Shown in pieces: positions 55,289 through 63,712 of a stretch of 64,000 bases of DNA (position 1 is the stretch's first letter; every line of letters begins with the position of its first letter). Location of the stretch: contig JAPOHD010000066.1 of NCBI GenBank assembly GCA_026671195.1, forward strand, positions 62,001 to 126,000. The letters are read 5' to 3'. The translations under genes were made by a program, and so were the position numbers. This stretch comes from Draconibacterium aestuarii. GTDB taxonomy: Bacteria; Bacteroidota; Bacteroidia; Bacteroidales; Prolixibacteraceae. The notes beneath the pieces were generated by a model, which did not search any database, was not told where the DNA came from, and was given only the letters and a program-made list of their open reading frames with translations.

Positions 55289-55936
55289 ATGAGAAGGATA
55301 GTAGTAATAATAGCGGCACTGTTTGTTTGCAATGCGCTATGGGCACAAGACACAAAAGCAAATAAAATTTTAGACGAAGTAAGTGCCAAAACAAAAACCT
55401 ATAAAAGTATTTCAGCCGATTTTGTGTTTTCCATGGAAAATAAAGAAATGGAAATCGATGAGCAGAATGAAGGCTCGATAAAATTAAAGGGACAGAAGTA
55501 TTGTGTAGCACTTCCAGGCGTTGGTATTGAGGTTTTTTCTGATGGGACTACACTTTGGAATTATATGAAGGAAGGCAACCAGGTTACCATTTCAAGCATT
55601 GATGATGAAAGTAGTGAGTTGATGGATCCTTCGTCGCTTTTCACGATTTACGAAAAAGGATTTAGATCGGAGTTTGTTGATGAGAAAAAGGAAGGTACAA
55701 AAACAGTTTATCGAATTAACCTCTTTCCAGACTCTGACGCATATGAAGTTTCGAAAATTGAAGTTTCTATTGATAAGGCAACCATGATGATTCATGAGGC
55801 CACGTTATATGGAACCGATGGGAATTTATATGGCATCCTTGTTAAAAGGATAGAGTCAGACAAAGATCTCTCTGATTCTGATTTTATTTTCGATGTTTCG
55901 AAATATGCCGATGTAGAGGTAATTGATTTTAGGTAA
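55289..55936 (+). CDS. LolA-like outer-membrane lipoprotein carrier
   Basis: A 215-residue periplasmic protein with signal peptide MRRIVVIIAALFVCNALWAQ. The LolA-type half-barrel begins with ILDEVSAKTKTYKSISADFVFSM, followed by EGSIKLKGQKYCV and EVFSDGTTLWNYMKE, and ends with DFIFDVSKYADVEVIDFR. Proteins of this family carry outer-membrane lipoproteins through the periplasm, and a large lipoprotein load is evident in this genome. Placement directly after ftsK is common in this phylum. The exact lipoprotein client set is unknown. Confidence 0.88.
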   Translation: MRRIVVIIAALFVCNALWAQDTKANKILDEVSAKTKTYKSISADFVFSMENKEMEIDEQNEGSIKLKGQKYCVALPGVGIEVFSDGTTLWNYMKEGNQVTISSIDDESSELMDPSSLFTIYEKGFRSEFVDEKKEGTKTVYRINLFPDSDAYEVSKIEVSIDKATMMIHEATLYGTDGNLYGILVKRIESDKDLSDSDFIFDVSKYADVEVIDFR

Positions 55937-56000
55937 ATAGTTTTAAAAAACAATAAAAGTAAAAATTGCCCTGTTTTGAAAAGATGGGCATCTTTTACAA

Positions 56001-56036
56001 AAAAATCCTCGCCGTTATCGACGAGGATTTTTTTTA
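56001..56036. terminator. Bidirectional intrinsic terminator between lolA-like gene and pyk
   Basis: AAAAATCCTCG (56001-56011) pairs perfectly with CGAGGATTTTT (56022-56032), loop 10 nt, with a T-run to 56035 on the plus strand and an A-run on the other side. It can end transcription from both convergent genes. Confidence 0.85.
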
Positions 56037-56063
56037 TCATTGATTTCATCAGAAATAGAATTG

Positions 56064-57473
56064 TTATTCATGCGATTTCTGAAACAACTTGTCGGCAGTA
56101 GAAATCTCAAGAAAGGATGCACCTGCATCTTCTCCAAATCTTCCTCCTATATAAATCACCAAATCATCCATGTCGATAATACCTTCATGAACCAGTTCCT
56201 GAATAGCTGCTTTTTGAATTTTTATTTTATTCTTTTTAGCTTCCAAATACGATGGATGAACACCAAATGAAAGAGCCATTTCGCGAACCACACGGTGCGA
56301 GTGACATTTTATGAACACAGGAAAAAATGAGCGGTGCGCAGCCAGGTAGCGACCTGTTTTTCCAGTAGTGGTTGATGTAACAATTGCATCGGGTTTTAAC
56401 TCGCGTGCAGCACGAATTGCCGATTGAGCCAAATATGCGGGTATATCTGTTTTTCTGGGTATTGTTAATTCTCGTTTATCGCGATTTGGTTCTACCTCGC
56501 GCGCAATGTTGGCCATAACTTTTACTGCTTCAACAGGGTATTTGCCATAGGCAGTTTCGCCACTAAGCATAATTGCATCTGTACCAATATAAATTGCACT
56601 TGCTACATCGCTCACCTCGGCACGCGTTGGACGCGGATGTTCAATCATAGTGTGCAACATTTGAGTGGCAATAATTACTGGTTTTTGGTGTAGCATGGCT
56701 TTTCCCACCAGGTTTCGTTGTATCGCAGGAATTTTTTCTTCCGGCAACTCAATTCCCAAATCGCCACGGGCAACCATAATGCCATATGCGTGTTCCAAAA
56801 TTTCGTCTATCTTTTCAACGCCTTCCACATTCTCAATTTTTGCAATAATCTTGATTGGACTATTGTGTGCATCAAGAATTTTTTGCACTTCCTTTACATC
56901 GGCTTTGTTGCGAACAAATGAATGTGCAATGAAGTCAAGCTCATTTTTAATGGCAAAATCAATAAATTCAATGTCCCGTTCAGAAAGAGATGGTAATTTG
57001 ATTTCTACACCCGGAACATTAATACTTTTTTTCTTTTTGACAGTACCTTTATTTTCTACCTTACAAACAAGAAAATCCTTGCGTTTTTCTTCAACCGTAA
57101 AAGCAATGTCTCCATCGTCAATAAGAATTTTGTTTCCAGTATTTAAATCGTTAACAAACCCTTCATAGTTTACGCAAACATTTTTAAACCCGGTATTTTG
57201 AGGTGAATGCGAGAAGGTAACTTTTTCTCCTTCAGCAACCGAAATTTCATCCTGAATGCTGCAAGTTCTTATTTCAGGCCCTTTGGTGTCAATTAGGATG
57301 GCAATTTTGTCCGATACTGCCCGAATATTGTCGACCACTATTTTCCCTGATTCGGTTGAAATATGTGCAGTATTAATTCGGGCTACATTCATCCCTGCCT
57401 CGTACAACGATTTGATGAAATCTATCTCACATCGGTCGTCTGATATTGTTGCTACAATTTTGGTCTGTCTCAT
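56064..57473 (-). CDS. pyk: Pyruvate kinase
   Basis: A 469-residue cytosolic glycolytic enzyme: phosphoenolpyruvate plus ADP to pyruvate plus ATP. Motifs: MNVARINTAH (substrate loop; Thr-Ala-His in place of the common Phe/Ser-His), LIDTKGPEIRT, DFIAHSFVRNKADV, IIAKIENVEG (active-site Lys region), GIMVARGDLGIELP and AIMLSGETAYGKYPVEAV, then the C-terminal regulatory domain with TSTTTGKTGRYLAAHR. Length is normal for the family. It has its own promoter-like element just upstream and converges on the lolA-like gene through a shared terminator. Confidence 0.97.
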   Translation of the reverse strand: MRQTKIVATISDDRCEIDFIKSLYEAGMNVARINTAHISTESGKIVVDNIRAVSDKIAILIDTKGPEIRTCSIQDEISVAEGEKVTFSHSPQNTGFKNVCVNYEGFVNDLNTGNKILIDDGDIAFTVEEKRKDFLVCKVENKGTVKKKKSINVPGVEIKLPSLSERDIEFIDFAIKNELDFIAHSFVRNKADVKEVQKILDAHNSPIKIIAKIENVEGVEKIDEILEHAYGIMVARGDLGIELPEEKIPAIQRNLVGKAMLHQKPVIIATQMLHTMIEHPRPTRAEVSDVASAIYIGTDAIMLSGETAYGKYPVEAVKVMANIAREVEPNRDKRELTIPRKTDIPAYLAQSAIRAARELKPDAIVTSTTTGKTGRYLAAHRSFFPVFIKCHSHRVVREMALSFGVHPSYLEAKKNKIKIQKAAIQELVHEGIIDMDDLVIYIGGRFGEDAGASFLEISTADKLFQKSHE

Positions 57474-57494
57474 TCCTTTAAATTTTTAAGGGCG

Positions 57495-57502
57495 CAAATG
57501 TA
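57495..57502 (-). promoter_or_regulatory. Candidate -7 element for pyk
   Basis: Minus-strand TACATTTG followed by CG-rich GCGCC, close to the full TAnnTTTGC consensus. It implies a leader of about 15 nt. No TTG -33 element at the expected distance. Confidence 0.45.
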
Positions 57503-57578
57503 TAATAAATGCCGATTAAATAGTTAAAATATTTTTAAACTGAGTTTAAATTTAAGATACTATTTTTGTAAATTCTGT

Positions 57579-57995
57579 TCAATTTACGAAACTTTGTATT
57601 GCCAACCTATACGATTGTAATCCAAATCCCATAATGCAACCTTTACAAACGGGGCCGATTATTGACTTATGTCTGAAATCCTCACGAGTTAGTGTATTCG
57701 AAATGTGTACCTCAATTACCGGTGTATTAATTCCGGCAATTGCATCGCGAATAGCTACAGAAGTATGCGTGTATGCTCCTGCATTAATTATAATGCCATC
57801 ATAATCAAAGCCATACTTGTGTAATTTGTTAATGATTTCTCCTTCAATATTTGACTGATAATATGTAAATTCAATGTCAGGAAAAGATTCCTGTAAGCTA
57901 GCAAAATAACTTTCGAAATTTTCCGATCCGTAAATGGATTTTTCTCGTACACCTAATAAGTTTAAATTAGGTCCATTGATAATCAATATGTTCAT
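57579..57995 (-). CDS. aroQ: 3-dehydroquinate dehydratase, type II
   Basis: A 138-residue cytosolic shikimate-pathway enzyme that dehydrates 3-dehydroquinate to 3-dehydroshikimate. Motifs: INGPNLNLLGVREKSIYG (active-site loop with catalytic Tyr and Arg), GIIINAGAYTHTSVAIRDAI (substrate-binding Asn) and VIEVHISN (catalytic His). Length fits the small dodecameric type II family. It lies divergent from xerD, 142 bp apart. Confidence 0.97.
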   Translation of the reverse strand: MNILIINGPNLNLLGVREKSIYGSENFESYFASLQESFPDIEFTYYQSNIEGEIINKLHKYGFDYDGIIINAGAYTHTSVAIRDAIAGINTPVIEVHISNTLTREDFRHKSIIGPVCKGCIMGFGLQSYRLAIQSFVN

Positions 57996-58137
57996 TTATT
58001 GCAATTTTAATTATTTTTATAGTAACTTTATATAAAAAGAAAACGTAATTAGTTTTGATAAAGTTAGTTAATACTACTGAAATTATGACAAACACTAGAT
58101 AACAACAAACTATAAAATTAACTTTAATTAGTAGATT

Positions 58138-59037
58138 ATGAAATGGGAGGATAGTAAAAAGGGTTACGAAAATTATTTAAGACTGGAAAAGTCGTTATCG
58201 CAAAATTCAATTGCAGCCTATGTAAACGACATAAATAAACTTGTCGTATTTTTCGAAAAAAAGTTTAAAGGGATTGCTCCTGATAAAGTAAAACTTGATC
58301 ATTTAAAAAGTTTTGTAGAATGGTTAAATGAAAGGGGAGTTAGTCCAAGGACCCAGGCAAGGACAATTTCAGGAATTAAATCGTTTTACAAGTATCTGTT
58401 AATCGAAGGAGATATAACAAGCGATCCAACGGCGTTGCTGGAATCTCCAAGAATTGGACGAAAACTTCCGGATATTCTTTCGATGGAAGAAATTGACACG
58501 CTCATAGAAGCGATTGATTTAACAAAAGCAGAGGGACAGCGTAATAAGGCTATGCTGGAAACACTTTATAGTTGTGGACTTCGGGTTTCAGAATTAGTCA
58601 ACCTTAAAATCACAAATTTGTTCTTCGAGCAGGGTTTTATTAAGGTTGAAGGAAAAGCCGATAAGGAGCGTTTAGTGCCAGTAAGCGGCAGGGCGGTTGA
58701 AGAAATAAACAAATATTTAAATAAATACCGCAAAACTTTGCGTGTTAATAAAGACAGCGAAAATGTACTATTCTTAAATCGTCGTGGTAGAAAATTAAGC
58801 CGGGTTATGATTTTTACAATTATTAAAAATCTTGCAGAAAAGGTAGATCTTGGTAAAAAAATTAGTCCGCATACTTTCCGGCATTCATTTGCAACGCATT
58901 TAATAAACGGTGGAGCTGATTTACGTGCTGTTCAGGAAATGCTTGGTCATGAATCGATTCTTACAACCGAAATTTATACACATCTCGACAGGGATTACCT
59001 GCGGAATACGATTCATCAATTTCATCCAAGATCGTAA
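58138..59037 (+). CDS. xerD: Site-specific tyrosine recombinase XerD
   Basis: A 299-residue tyrosine recombinase that resolves chromosome dimers at dif with XerC. The N-terminal SAM-like core-binding domain spans about residues 1-90 (SQNSIAAYVNDINKLV). The catalytic domain has Arg in SCGLRVSELV, Lys in KADKERLVPV, HTFRHSFATH, and LGHESILTTEIYTHL with His and the nucleophile Tyr. Length, order and housekeeping neighbours (aroQ divergent, pckA downstream) indicate the chromosomal Xer enzyme rather than a mobile-element integrase. Assignment to XerD rather than XerC is by overall resemblance. A strong terminator follows. Confidence 0.93.
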   Translation: MKWEDSKKGYENYLRLEKSLSQNSIAAYVNDINKLVVFFEKKFKGIAPDKVKLDHLKSFVEWLNERGVSPRTQARTISGIKSFYKYLLIEGDITSDPTALLESPRIGRKLPDILSMEEIDTLIEAIDLTKAEGQRNKAMLETLYSCGLRVSELVNLKITNLFFEQGFIKVEGKADKERLVPVSGRAVEEINKYLNKYRKTLRVNKDSENVLFLNRRGRKLSRVMIFTIIKNLAEKVDLGKKISPHTFRHSFATHLINGGADLRAVQEMLGHESILTTEIYTHLDRDYLRNTIHQFHPRS

Positions 59038-59063
59038 TTAAACTAATCTTATTCGATTAATAG

Positions 59064-59094
59064 GAGCGTTATATTAAAATTGTAACGCTCTTTT
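59064..59094 (+). terminator. Intrinsic terminator of xerD
   Basis: GAGCGTTA (59064-59071) pairs perfectly with TAACGCTC (59083-59090), loop 11 nt, followed by TTTT. It lies 27 nt after the xerD stop codon. Confidence 0.85.
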
Positions 59095-59181
59095 AGTTTT
59101 TAAGAGTGACTTTAAACTACTTAAATGGGGAATAATTTCTATTGTTAAGAGAATGTTTAATCGGTGTCTAAAAGGAGCTAA

Positions 59182-59268
59182 ATGCCTAAAGTGAACATTG
59201 GCGATTGGAAAAAAAAGTTATTTTTGTCAACCGATTTACGTAGAAGAAAAATTGTATTATTAAGTTAA
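59182..59268 (+). CDS. 28-codon micro-ORF ahead of pckA
   Basis: An ATG at 59182 is preceded at 4 nt by AAAGGAG (59171-59177), the clearest Shine-Dalgarno site in this AT-rich region. The frame runs 28 codons to a TAA, 13 bp before pckA. The product is basic (MPKVNIGDW..., then a KKK and an RRRK run). The proposed pckA promoter lies inside it, so it would need an upstream transcript. No function or homologue is known to me and it may be chance. Confidence 0.25.
   Translation: MPKVNIGDWKKKLFLSTDLRRRKIVLLS
59198..59226 (+). promoter_or_regulatory. Promoter of pckA
   Basis: TTG at 59198-59200 and TATTTTTG at 59219-59226, separated by 18 bp. This fits the Bacteroidota -33 TTG / -7 TAnnTTTG arrangement and gives a leader of roughly 50 nt. 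It is the only candidate promoter found here with both elements. Confidence 0.55.
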
Positions 59269-59281
59269 TTATTAGGTAGTT

Positions 59282-60886
59282 ATGAAAAATTTAGATTTAT
59301 CGAAGTACGGAATTGTTGACGTGCAGGAAATCGTACATAACCCATCGTACGAGCAACTATTCGAAGAAGAAATGAATCCTGCTTTGGAAGGATTTGAAAA
59401 AGGTCAGTTAACAGAACTTGACGCTGTTAATGTAATGACCGGTGAATTTACAGGTCGTTCTCCTAAGGATAAGTACATCGTAATGGACGATGTAACAAAA
59501 GATACTATGTGGTGGAATTCACCAGGATCTCCAAACGATAATAAACCAATTACTCCGGAAGTTTGGGCAGATCTTAAAAAAACTACTACTGATCAGCTTT
59601 CTGGGAAAAGACTGTTCGTAGTTGATACTTTTTGTGGTGCAAACGAAGATTCACGTTTGAAAGTTCGTTTTATTATGGAAGTAGCATGGCAAGCGCACTT
59701 TGTAACCAATATGTTCCTTCGTCCTTCTGCAGAAGAACTTGAAGTATATGGTGAGCCAGATTTCGTTGTAATGAACGGATCAAAAAGTTCAAATAAAAAA
59801 TACAAAGAGCACGGCTTAAACTCAGAAGTTTACACTGTATTCAACATGACTGAGAAAATGCAGGTTATCGGTGGTAGCTGGTACGGCGGTGAGATGAAAA
59901 AAGGTATGTTCGCAATGATGAACTACTACTTGCCACTTAAAGGTATGGCTTCAATGCACTGTTCGGCAAACGTTGGAAAAGAAGGTGATGTAGCTATCTT
60001 CTTCGGTCTTTCTGGTACAGGTAAAACTACACTTTCAACTGACTCTACCCGCCAGTTAATTGGTGACGATGAGCACGGTTGGGACGAAGACGGTGTATTC
60101 AACTTCGAAGGTGGTTGTTACGCAAAAACTATTAATCTTGATAAAGATGCAGAGCCAGAAATTTTTGGTGCAATTAAACGTAACGCTTTATTAGAAAACG
60201 TAACTGTTGATGCTGATGGTAAAATTGATTTTACTGATGGTTCAGTAACACAAAACACTCGTGTTTCTTACCCAATCAATCACATTGAAAACATTGCTGT
60301 TCCTTCAAAAGCTGGTCACGCTAAAAAAGTTATCTTCCTTTCGGCTGATGCTTTTGGCGTACTGCCTCCGGTTTCTAAATTAACCCCGGAACAAACTCAA
60401 TATCACTTCCTTTCAGGATTTACTGCAAAATTAGCTGGAACTGAGCGTGGTGTAACTGCTCCACAGCCTACTTTCTCAGCTTGTTTTGGTGCTGCTTTCT
60501 TAACTCTTCACCCAACTAAATACGGTCAAGAGTTAGTGAAAAAAATGGAAGAGCATGGAGCTGAAGCATACTTGGTAAACACTGGTTGGAACGGAACTGG
60601 AAAACGTATTTCAATTCAGGACACTCGTGGTATCATCAATGCAATCCTTGATGGTTCTATCGAAAGTGCACCAACTAAAAACCTTCCGGTATTCAACCTT
60701 GAAATTCCTACTGAATTGAAAGGTGTTGACACTGGTATTCTTGATCCTCGTGATACTTATGCTGATGTAGCGGAGTGGAATGAGAAAGCTCAGGATTTAG
60801 GTAGCCGTTTTGTTAAAAACTTCGTTAAATACACTGATAACGAAAAAGGTAAAGCATTGGTTGCTGCTGGTCCTCAAGTTGACTAA
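59282..60886 (+). CDS. pckA: Phosphoenolpyruvate carboxykinase (ATP)
   Basis: A 534-residue cytosolic enzyme that interconverts oxaloacetate plus ATP with phosphoenolpyruvate, CO2 and ADP. In fermentative Bacteroidota it often runs toward oxaloacetate, feeding succinate formation. Motifs: [41 protein letters not shown] (Walker A/kinase-1a), IGDDEHGWD (kinase-2, metal binding) and [11 protein letters not shown]. Length is normal for the ATP-dependent family. It has its own promoter and a terminator shared with the convergent epimerase gene. Codon use looks biased, as for a highly expressed gene. Confidence 0.97.
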   Translation: MKNLDLSKYGIVDVQEIVHNPSYEQLFEEEMNPALEGFEKGQLTELDAVNVMTGEFTGRSPKDKYIVMDDVTKDTMWWNSPGSPNDNKPITPEVWADLKKTTTDQLSGKRLFVVDTFCGANEDSRLKVRFIMEVAWQAHFVTNMFLRPSAEELEVYGEPDFVVMNGSKSSNKKYKEHGLNSEVYTVFNMTEKMQVIGGSWYGGEMKKGMFAMMNYYLPLKGMASMHCSANVGKEGDVAIFFGLSGTGKTTLSTDSTRQLIGDDEHGWDEDGVFNFEGGCYAKTINLDKDAEPEIFGAIKRNALLENVTVDADGKIDFTDGSVTQNTRVSYPINHIENIAVPSKAGHAKKVIFLSADAFGVLPPVSKLTPEQTQYHFLSGFTAKLAGTERGVTAPQPTFSACFGAAFLTLHPTKYGQELVKKMEEHGAEAYLVNTGWNGTGKRISIQDTRGIINAILDGSIESAPTKNLPVFNLEIPTELKGVDTGILDPRDTYADVAEWNEKAQDLGSRFVKNFVKYTDNEKGKALVAAGPQVD

Positions 60887-60913
60887 TAACTACTTAGTAC
60901 AGAGATAAATAAA

Positions 60914-60940
60914 AACCTCGTCTACGGACGGGGTTTTTTT
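60914..60940. terminator. Bidirectional intrinsic terminator between pckA and epimerase gene
   Basis: AACCTCGTC (60914-60922) pairs with GACGGGGTT (60927-60935) through a TACG tetraloop, with one T-G wobble, and a T-run on the plus strand. The A-run at 60911-60915 gives a U-run on the minus strand. It reaches the stop codon of the convergent gene. Confidence 0.85.
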
Positions 60941-61799
60941 ATGTCAATATTTCGGTTAATGTTGAATCTATAGTTGGATATTGAAATTCAAAATCAGAAT
61001 CCAATAAAACTGTTGGGTTAACTATTGGGCTTTCCAAAAGTAGCATTGAAGCCTTCCCTAAAATCAGTTTAATTACAAATGCCGGAATTGCAATAAATGC
61101 AGGGCGGTTTAATTTGTTTGCAAAAGTTCGTGTAAAATCTTTGTTTGAGATATTTTGTGGGGCGACCAGGTTAAAAGTTTGACTTTCGCGATTTGTTTCA
61201 ACAGCCCAAAGAAAAGCATTTACCACATCTGTTTCATGAATAAAAGGAAAAGCCTGGTTACCCGATCCAATTTTTCCTCCCAAACGCAGATTGAACGGTA
61301 AAAGTAAATTAGTAATAGTTTTGGCATCTTTCCCTAATACCATTCCTAATCTAAAAACAGTTTGATGTACGGAAGGAGGAAGTTGGTTCAGTGTATCTTC
61401 CCAGTCTGCTACTACCTTCCCTATAAAATCCGTGCTAAAATAGGTACTGTTCTCATCGTGTACAATTCCCGGTTTATAAATTCCAATGGCAGACGCTGTA
61501 ATTATTTGTTTGGGTTGTTGTTCGGGTTTTAACATATTTATTGCTGTTACCAAATTTGTTGTTGTTTTTACCCGACTGTTGTAAATAAGTTGTCTGTTTT
61601 TTGAAGTCCAACGTTTAAGAATTGAAGCACCGGCAAGGTTAATAATCACATCGCATCCGTTAATTTCATTTTTGAGATTTTCAACAGGGTCATACAAGAG
61701 CTCTCTATCAATCCCGGAAACCTCATGGTGTTGTTCCATTAGTTTCTTCGAGATTAATTTTCCCAAATATCCGTTTATTCCACTAATTTTAATTTTCAA
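60939..61799 (-). CDS. TIGR01777-family NAD(P)-binding epimerase (SDR)
   Basis: A 286-residue atypical short-chain dehydrogenase/reductase. The Rossmann signature ISGINGYLGKLI is at residues 5-16. NLAGASILKRWT, ITASAIGIYKPG and FRLGMVLGKDA are the characteristic motifs of this epimerase family (related to YfcH/SULA). The start codon is TTG (61797-61799): the frame has a TAA two codons upstream, and the nucleotide-binding motif begins only a few residues in, so no other start is possible. The family's substrate is not established. Confidence 0.88.
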   Translation of the reverse strand: MKIKISGINGYLGKLISKKLMEQHHEVSGIDRELLYDPVENLKNEINGCDVIINLAGASILKRWTSKNRQLIYNSRVKTTTNLVTAINMLKPEQQPKQIITASAIGIYKPGIVHDENSTYFSTDFIGKVVADWEDTLNQLPPSVHQTVFRLGMVLGKDAKTITNLLLPFNLRLGGKIGSGNQAFPFIHETDVVNAFLWAVETNRESQTFNLVAPQNISNKDFTRTFANKLNRPAFIAIPAFVIKLILGKASMLLLESPIVNPTVLLDSDFEFQYPTIDSTLTEILT

Positions 61800-61927
61800 G
61801 TTTTAAATAATTAAATATTATACATTGTGAGCACTGCTTCCGGTTTGTTAGTTAAACAAAAACTTTCCCTATTTAGTTCTTAATAGTTGTTAAGTGAACT
61901 CGCTATTTGTTACTTTTACGTTTTGAA

Positions 61928-63712
61928 ATGAGCCACAGCAATCTTCATATAGTAGTACGGTTACACCGTTGGCGCTTAAAACATTTAAGCGAACGTGGAT
62001 TTATAACAATATTAAGTATTGTTGTTGGAATTCTTGCCGGTGTTGCAGCCGTAATTATAAAAAATACGGTTTGGCTTACGCAACGATTGGTGCATTCTTT
62101 GGTTGCCTCAAACGAGGTGGTAAATTATCTTTATTTTGCTTTACCGGTTGTGGGAATTTTGGTGGCAATTTTGGTTGTAAAATACGTTGTTCGTTCCGAG
62201 GTTCGACATGGAATCCCAAACGTGCTTCACAGTATCTCAAAACGAAAAGGAAGGATTCGTCCTCATAATTTATATTCGTCGATAATTACCAGTTCGCTGA
62301 CGGTGGGATTTGGAGGCTCGGTTGGTTTGGAAGGACCAACAGTAGCTACCGGAACTGCATGGGGATCGCGGCTGGCAAGTGCTTTTCGTTTAAATTACAA
62401 AAATACCATTTTGATGCTGGCCTGTGCGTGTGCAGGGGCCATGGCAGCTATTTTTAAAGCACCCATTGCCGCCATCGTTTTTGCAGTTGAAGTAATAATG
62501 ATAGACTTGACTGTATTTTCGTTGGTGCCATTATTATTAGCTTCGGCAACGGCGGTAGTTACTTCGTATTTATTTTTGGGACAGGATGTTTTATATCCTT
62601 TCGAAGTGATTGAAACTTTCGATCTGGCAGATTTACCGTATTATATTTTATTGGGAATAGTTGCCGGATTTGTATCGGTATATTTTACCAAAATGTACAT
62701 GTTTTTCAGTGATCAGTTTGATAAATTAAAGAACAATAAAATTCGACTGGTAGTTGGCGGAATCGGGTTGGGAATACTCATTTTTATTTTTCCACCGCTA
62801 TATGGCGAAGGTTATGAATCAATTAATGAATGTTTGGCGGGTGATCTTCAGTATTTGTTCGACAACAGCATTTTTTACTCCTATCAGGAGGAAATGTGGA
62901 TGGCAATGTTTCTTCTTGCTGCGGTTATCCTTCTTAAAATTGTGGCTACCTCGCTTACTTTTGGCGCCGGCGGTGTTGGTGGTATATTTGCCCCAACCCT
63001 TTTTATGGGAGTCAACACCGGAATGCTTTTTGCTCAGATTATAAATTGGATGGGTATTCGACAGATTAGTACGCATAATTTTGCGTTAATCGGTATGGCT
63101 GGTTTAATTGCCGGAGTTTTACATGCCCCACTTACCGGTATTTTTTTAATTGCAGATATTTCAGGTGGTTATCAGCTATTTGTGCCTTTGATGTTTACCG
63201 CCACTTTTGCCTTTTTAATTGTAAGGGCTTTTACGCCTAATTCAGTGTATCATATTCAATTGGCACGCCGAAAAGAGTTACTAACTCATGATAAGGATGC
63301 GAATGTTTTGCGAATGATGGAGGTGAAAGAATTAATCGAAACCGACTTTGAAGTACTTTCGCCAGATGCAACTTTACGCGACTTAACTGTTGCAATCTCA
63401 CGCAACCACAGAAATCTTTTTCCGGTTGTGAATACAGAAGGTTTTTTGGTGGGAATGGTAAAAATGGATGATGTTAGGAAGATGATATTTGATCATGATT
63501 TATACGATAAAGTAAAAATAAGTGAGTTGATGTATATGCCTGAATACCATATTGATCCGAATGATAATATGGAAGTTGTTGCCAATAAATTCGAAACATC
63601 GGGTAGATATAATCTGGCGGTAATTGAGGATGGGAAATACATTGGATTTGTATCGCGGGCGAAGGCTTTTACCAGATATCGAAAAAAAATAATTGATTTT
63701 TCACATGTTTAA
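61928..63712 (+). CDS. ClC-family chloride channel/transporter with C-terminal CBS pair
   Basis: Start chosen at ATG 61928 (MSHSNLHIVV, 594 residues) rather than the in-frame TTG at 61907. A ClC membrane domain of about 10-12 helices has the anion-pathway motifs GFGGSVGLEGPTVATG (gating Glu) and GAGGVGGIFAPTLFMG. Two CBS domains (about 455-590; LIETDFEVLSPDATLRDL, LFPVVNTEGFLVGMV, YNLAVIEDGKYIGFV) follow and may bind nucleotides. It moves chloride or another anion across the inner membrane, as a channel or an anion/proton antiporter. A second ClC gene overlaps its 3' end. Confidence 0.94.
   Translation: MSHSNLHIVVRLHRWRLKHLSERGFITILSIVVGILAGVAAVIIKNTVWLTQRLVHSLVASNEVVNYLYFALPVVGILVAILVVKYVVRSEVRHGIPNVLHSISKRKGRIRPHNLYSSIITSSLTVGFGGSVGLEGPTVATGTAWGSRLASAFRLNYKNTILMLACACAGAMAAIFKAPIAAIVFAVEVIMIDLTVFSLVPLLLASATAVVTSYLFLGQDVLYPFEVIETFDLADLPYYILLGIVAGFVSVYFTKMYMFFSDQFDKLKNNKIRLVVGGIGLGILIFIFPPLYGEGYESINECLAGDLQYLFDNSIFYSYQEEMWMAMFLLAAVILLKIVATSLTFGAGGVGGIFAPTLFMGVNTGMLFAQIINWMGIRQISTHNFALIGMAGLIAGVLHAPLTGIFLIADISGGYQLFVPLMFTATFAFLIVRAFTPNSVYHIQLARRKELLTHDKDANVLRMMEVKELIETDFEVLSPDATLRDLTVAISRNHRNLFPVVNTEGFLVGMVKMDDVRKMIFDHDLYDKVKISELMYMPEYHIDPNDNMEVVANKFETSGRYNLAVIEDGKYIGFVSRAKAFTRYRKKIIDFSHV

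Noticed and set aside
55979-55996. AAAAGATG-GG-CATCTTTT palindrome as a terminator of the lolA-like gene
   Set aside because: The loop would be only 2 nt, and a much better bidirectional terminator follows at 56001-56036.
56665-57168. Plus-strand open frame of 167 codons
   Set aside because: Fully antisense to the well-supported pyruvate kinase gene, with Ser/Ile/Phe-rich composition typical of a reverse-frame shadow.
58138-59037. Tyrosine recombinase as the integrase of a mobile element
   Set aside because: Length, catalytic motifs and housekeeping context fit chromosomal XerD. No attachment repeats, transfer genes or phage genes are nearby.
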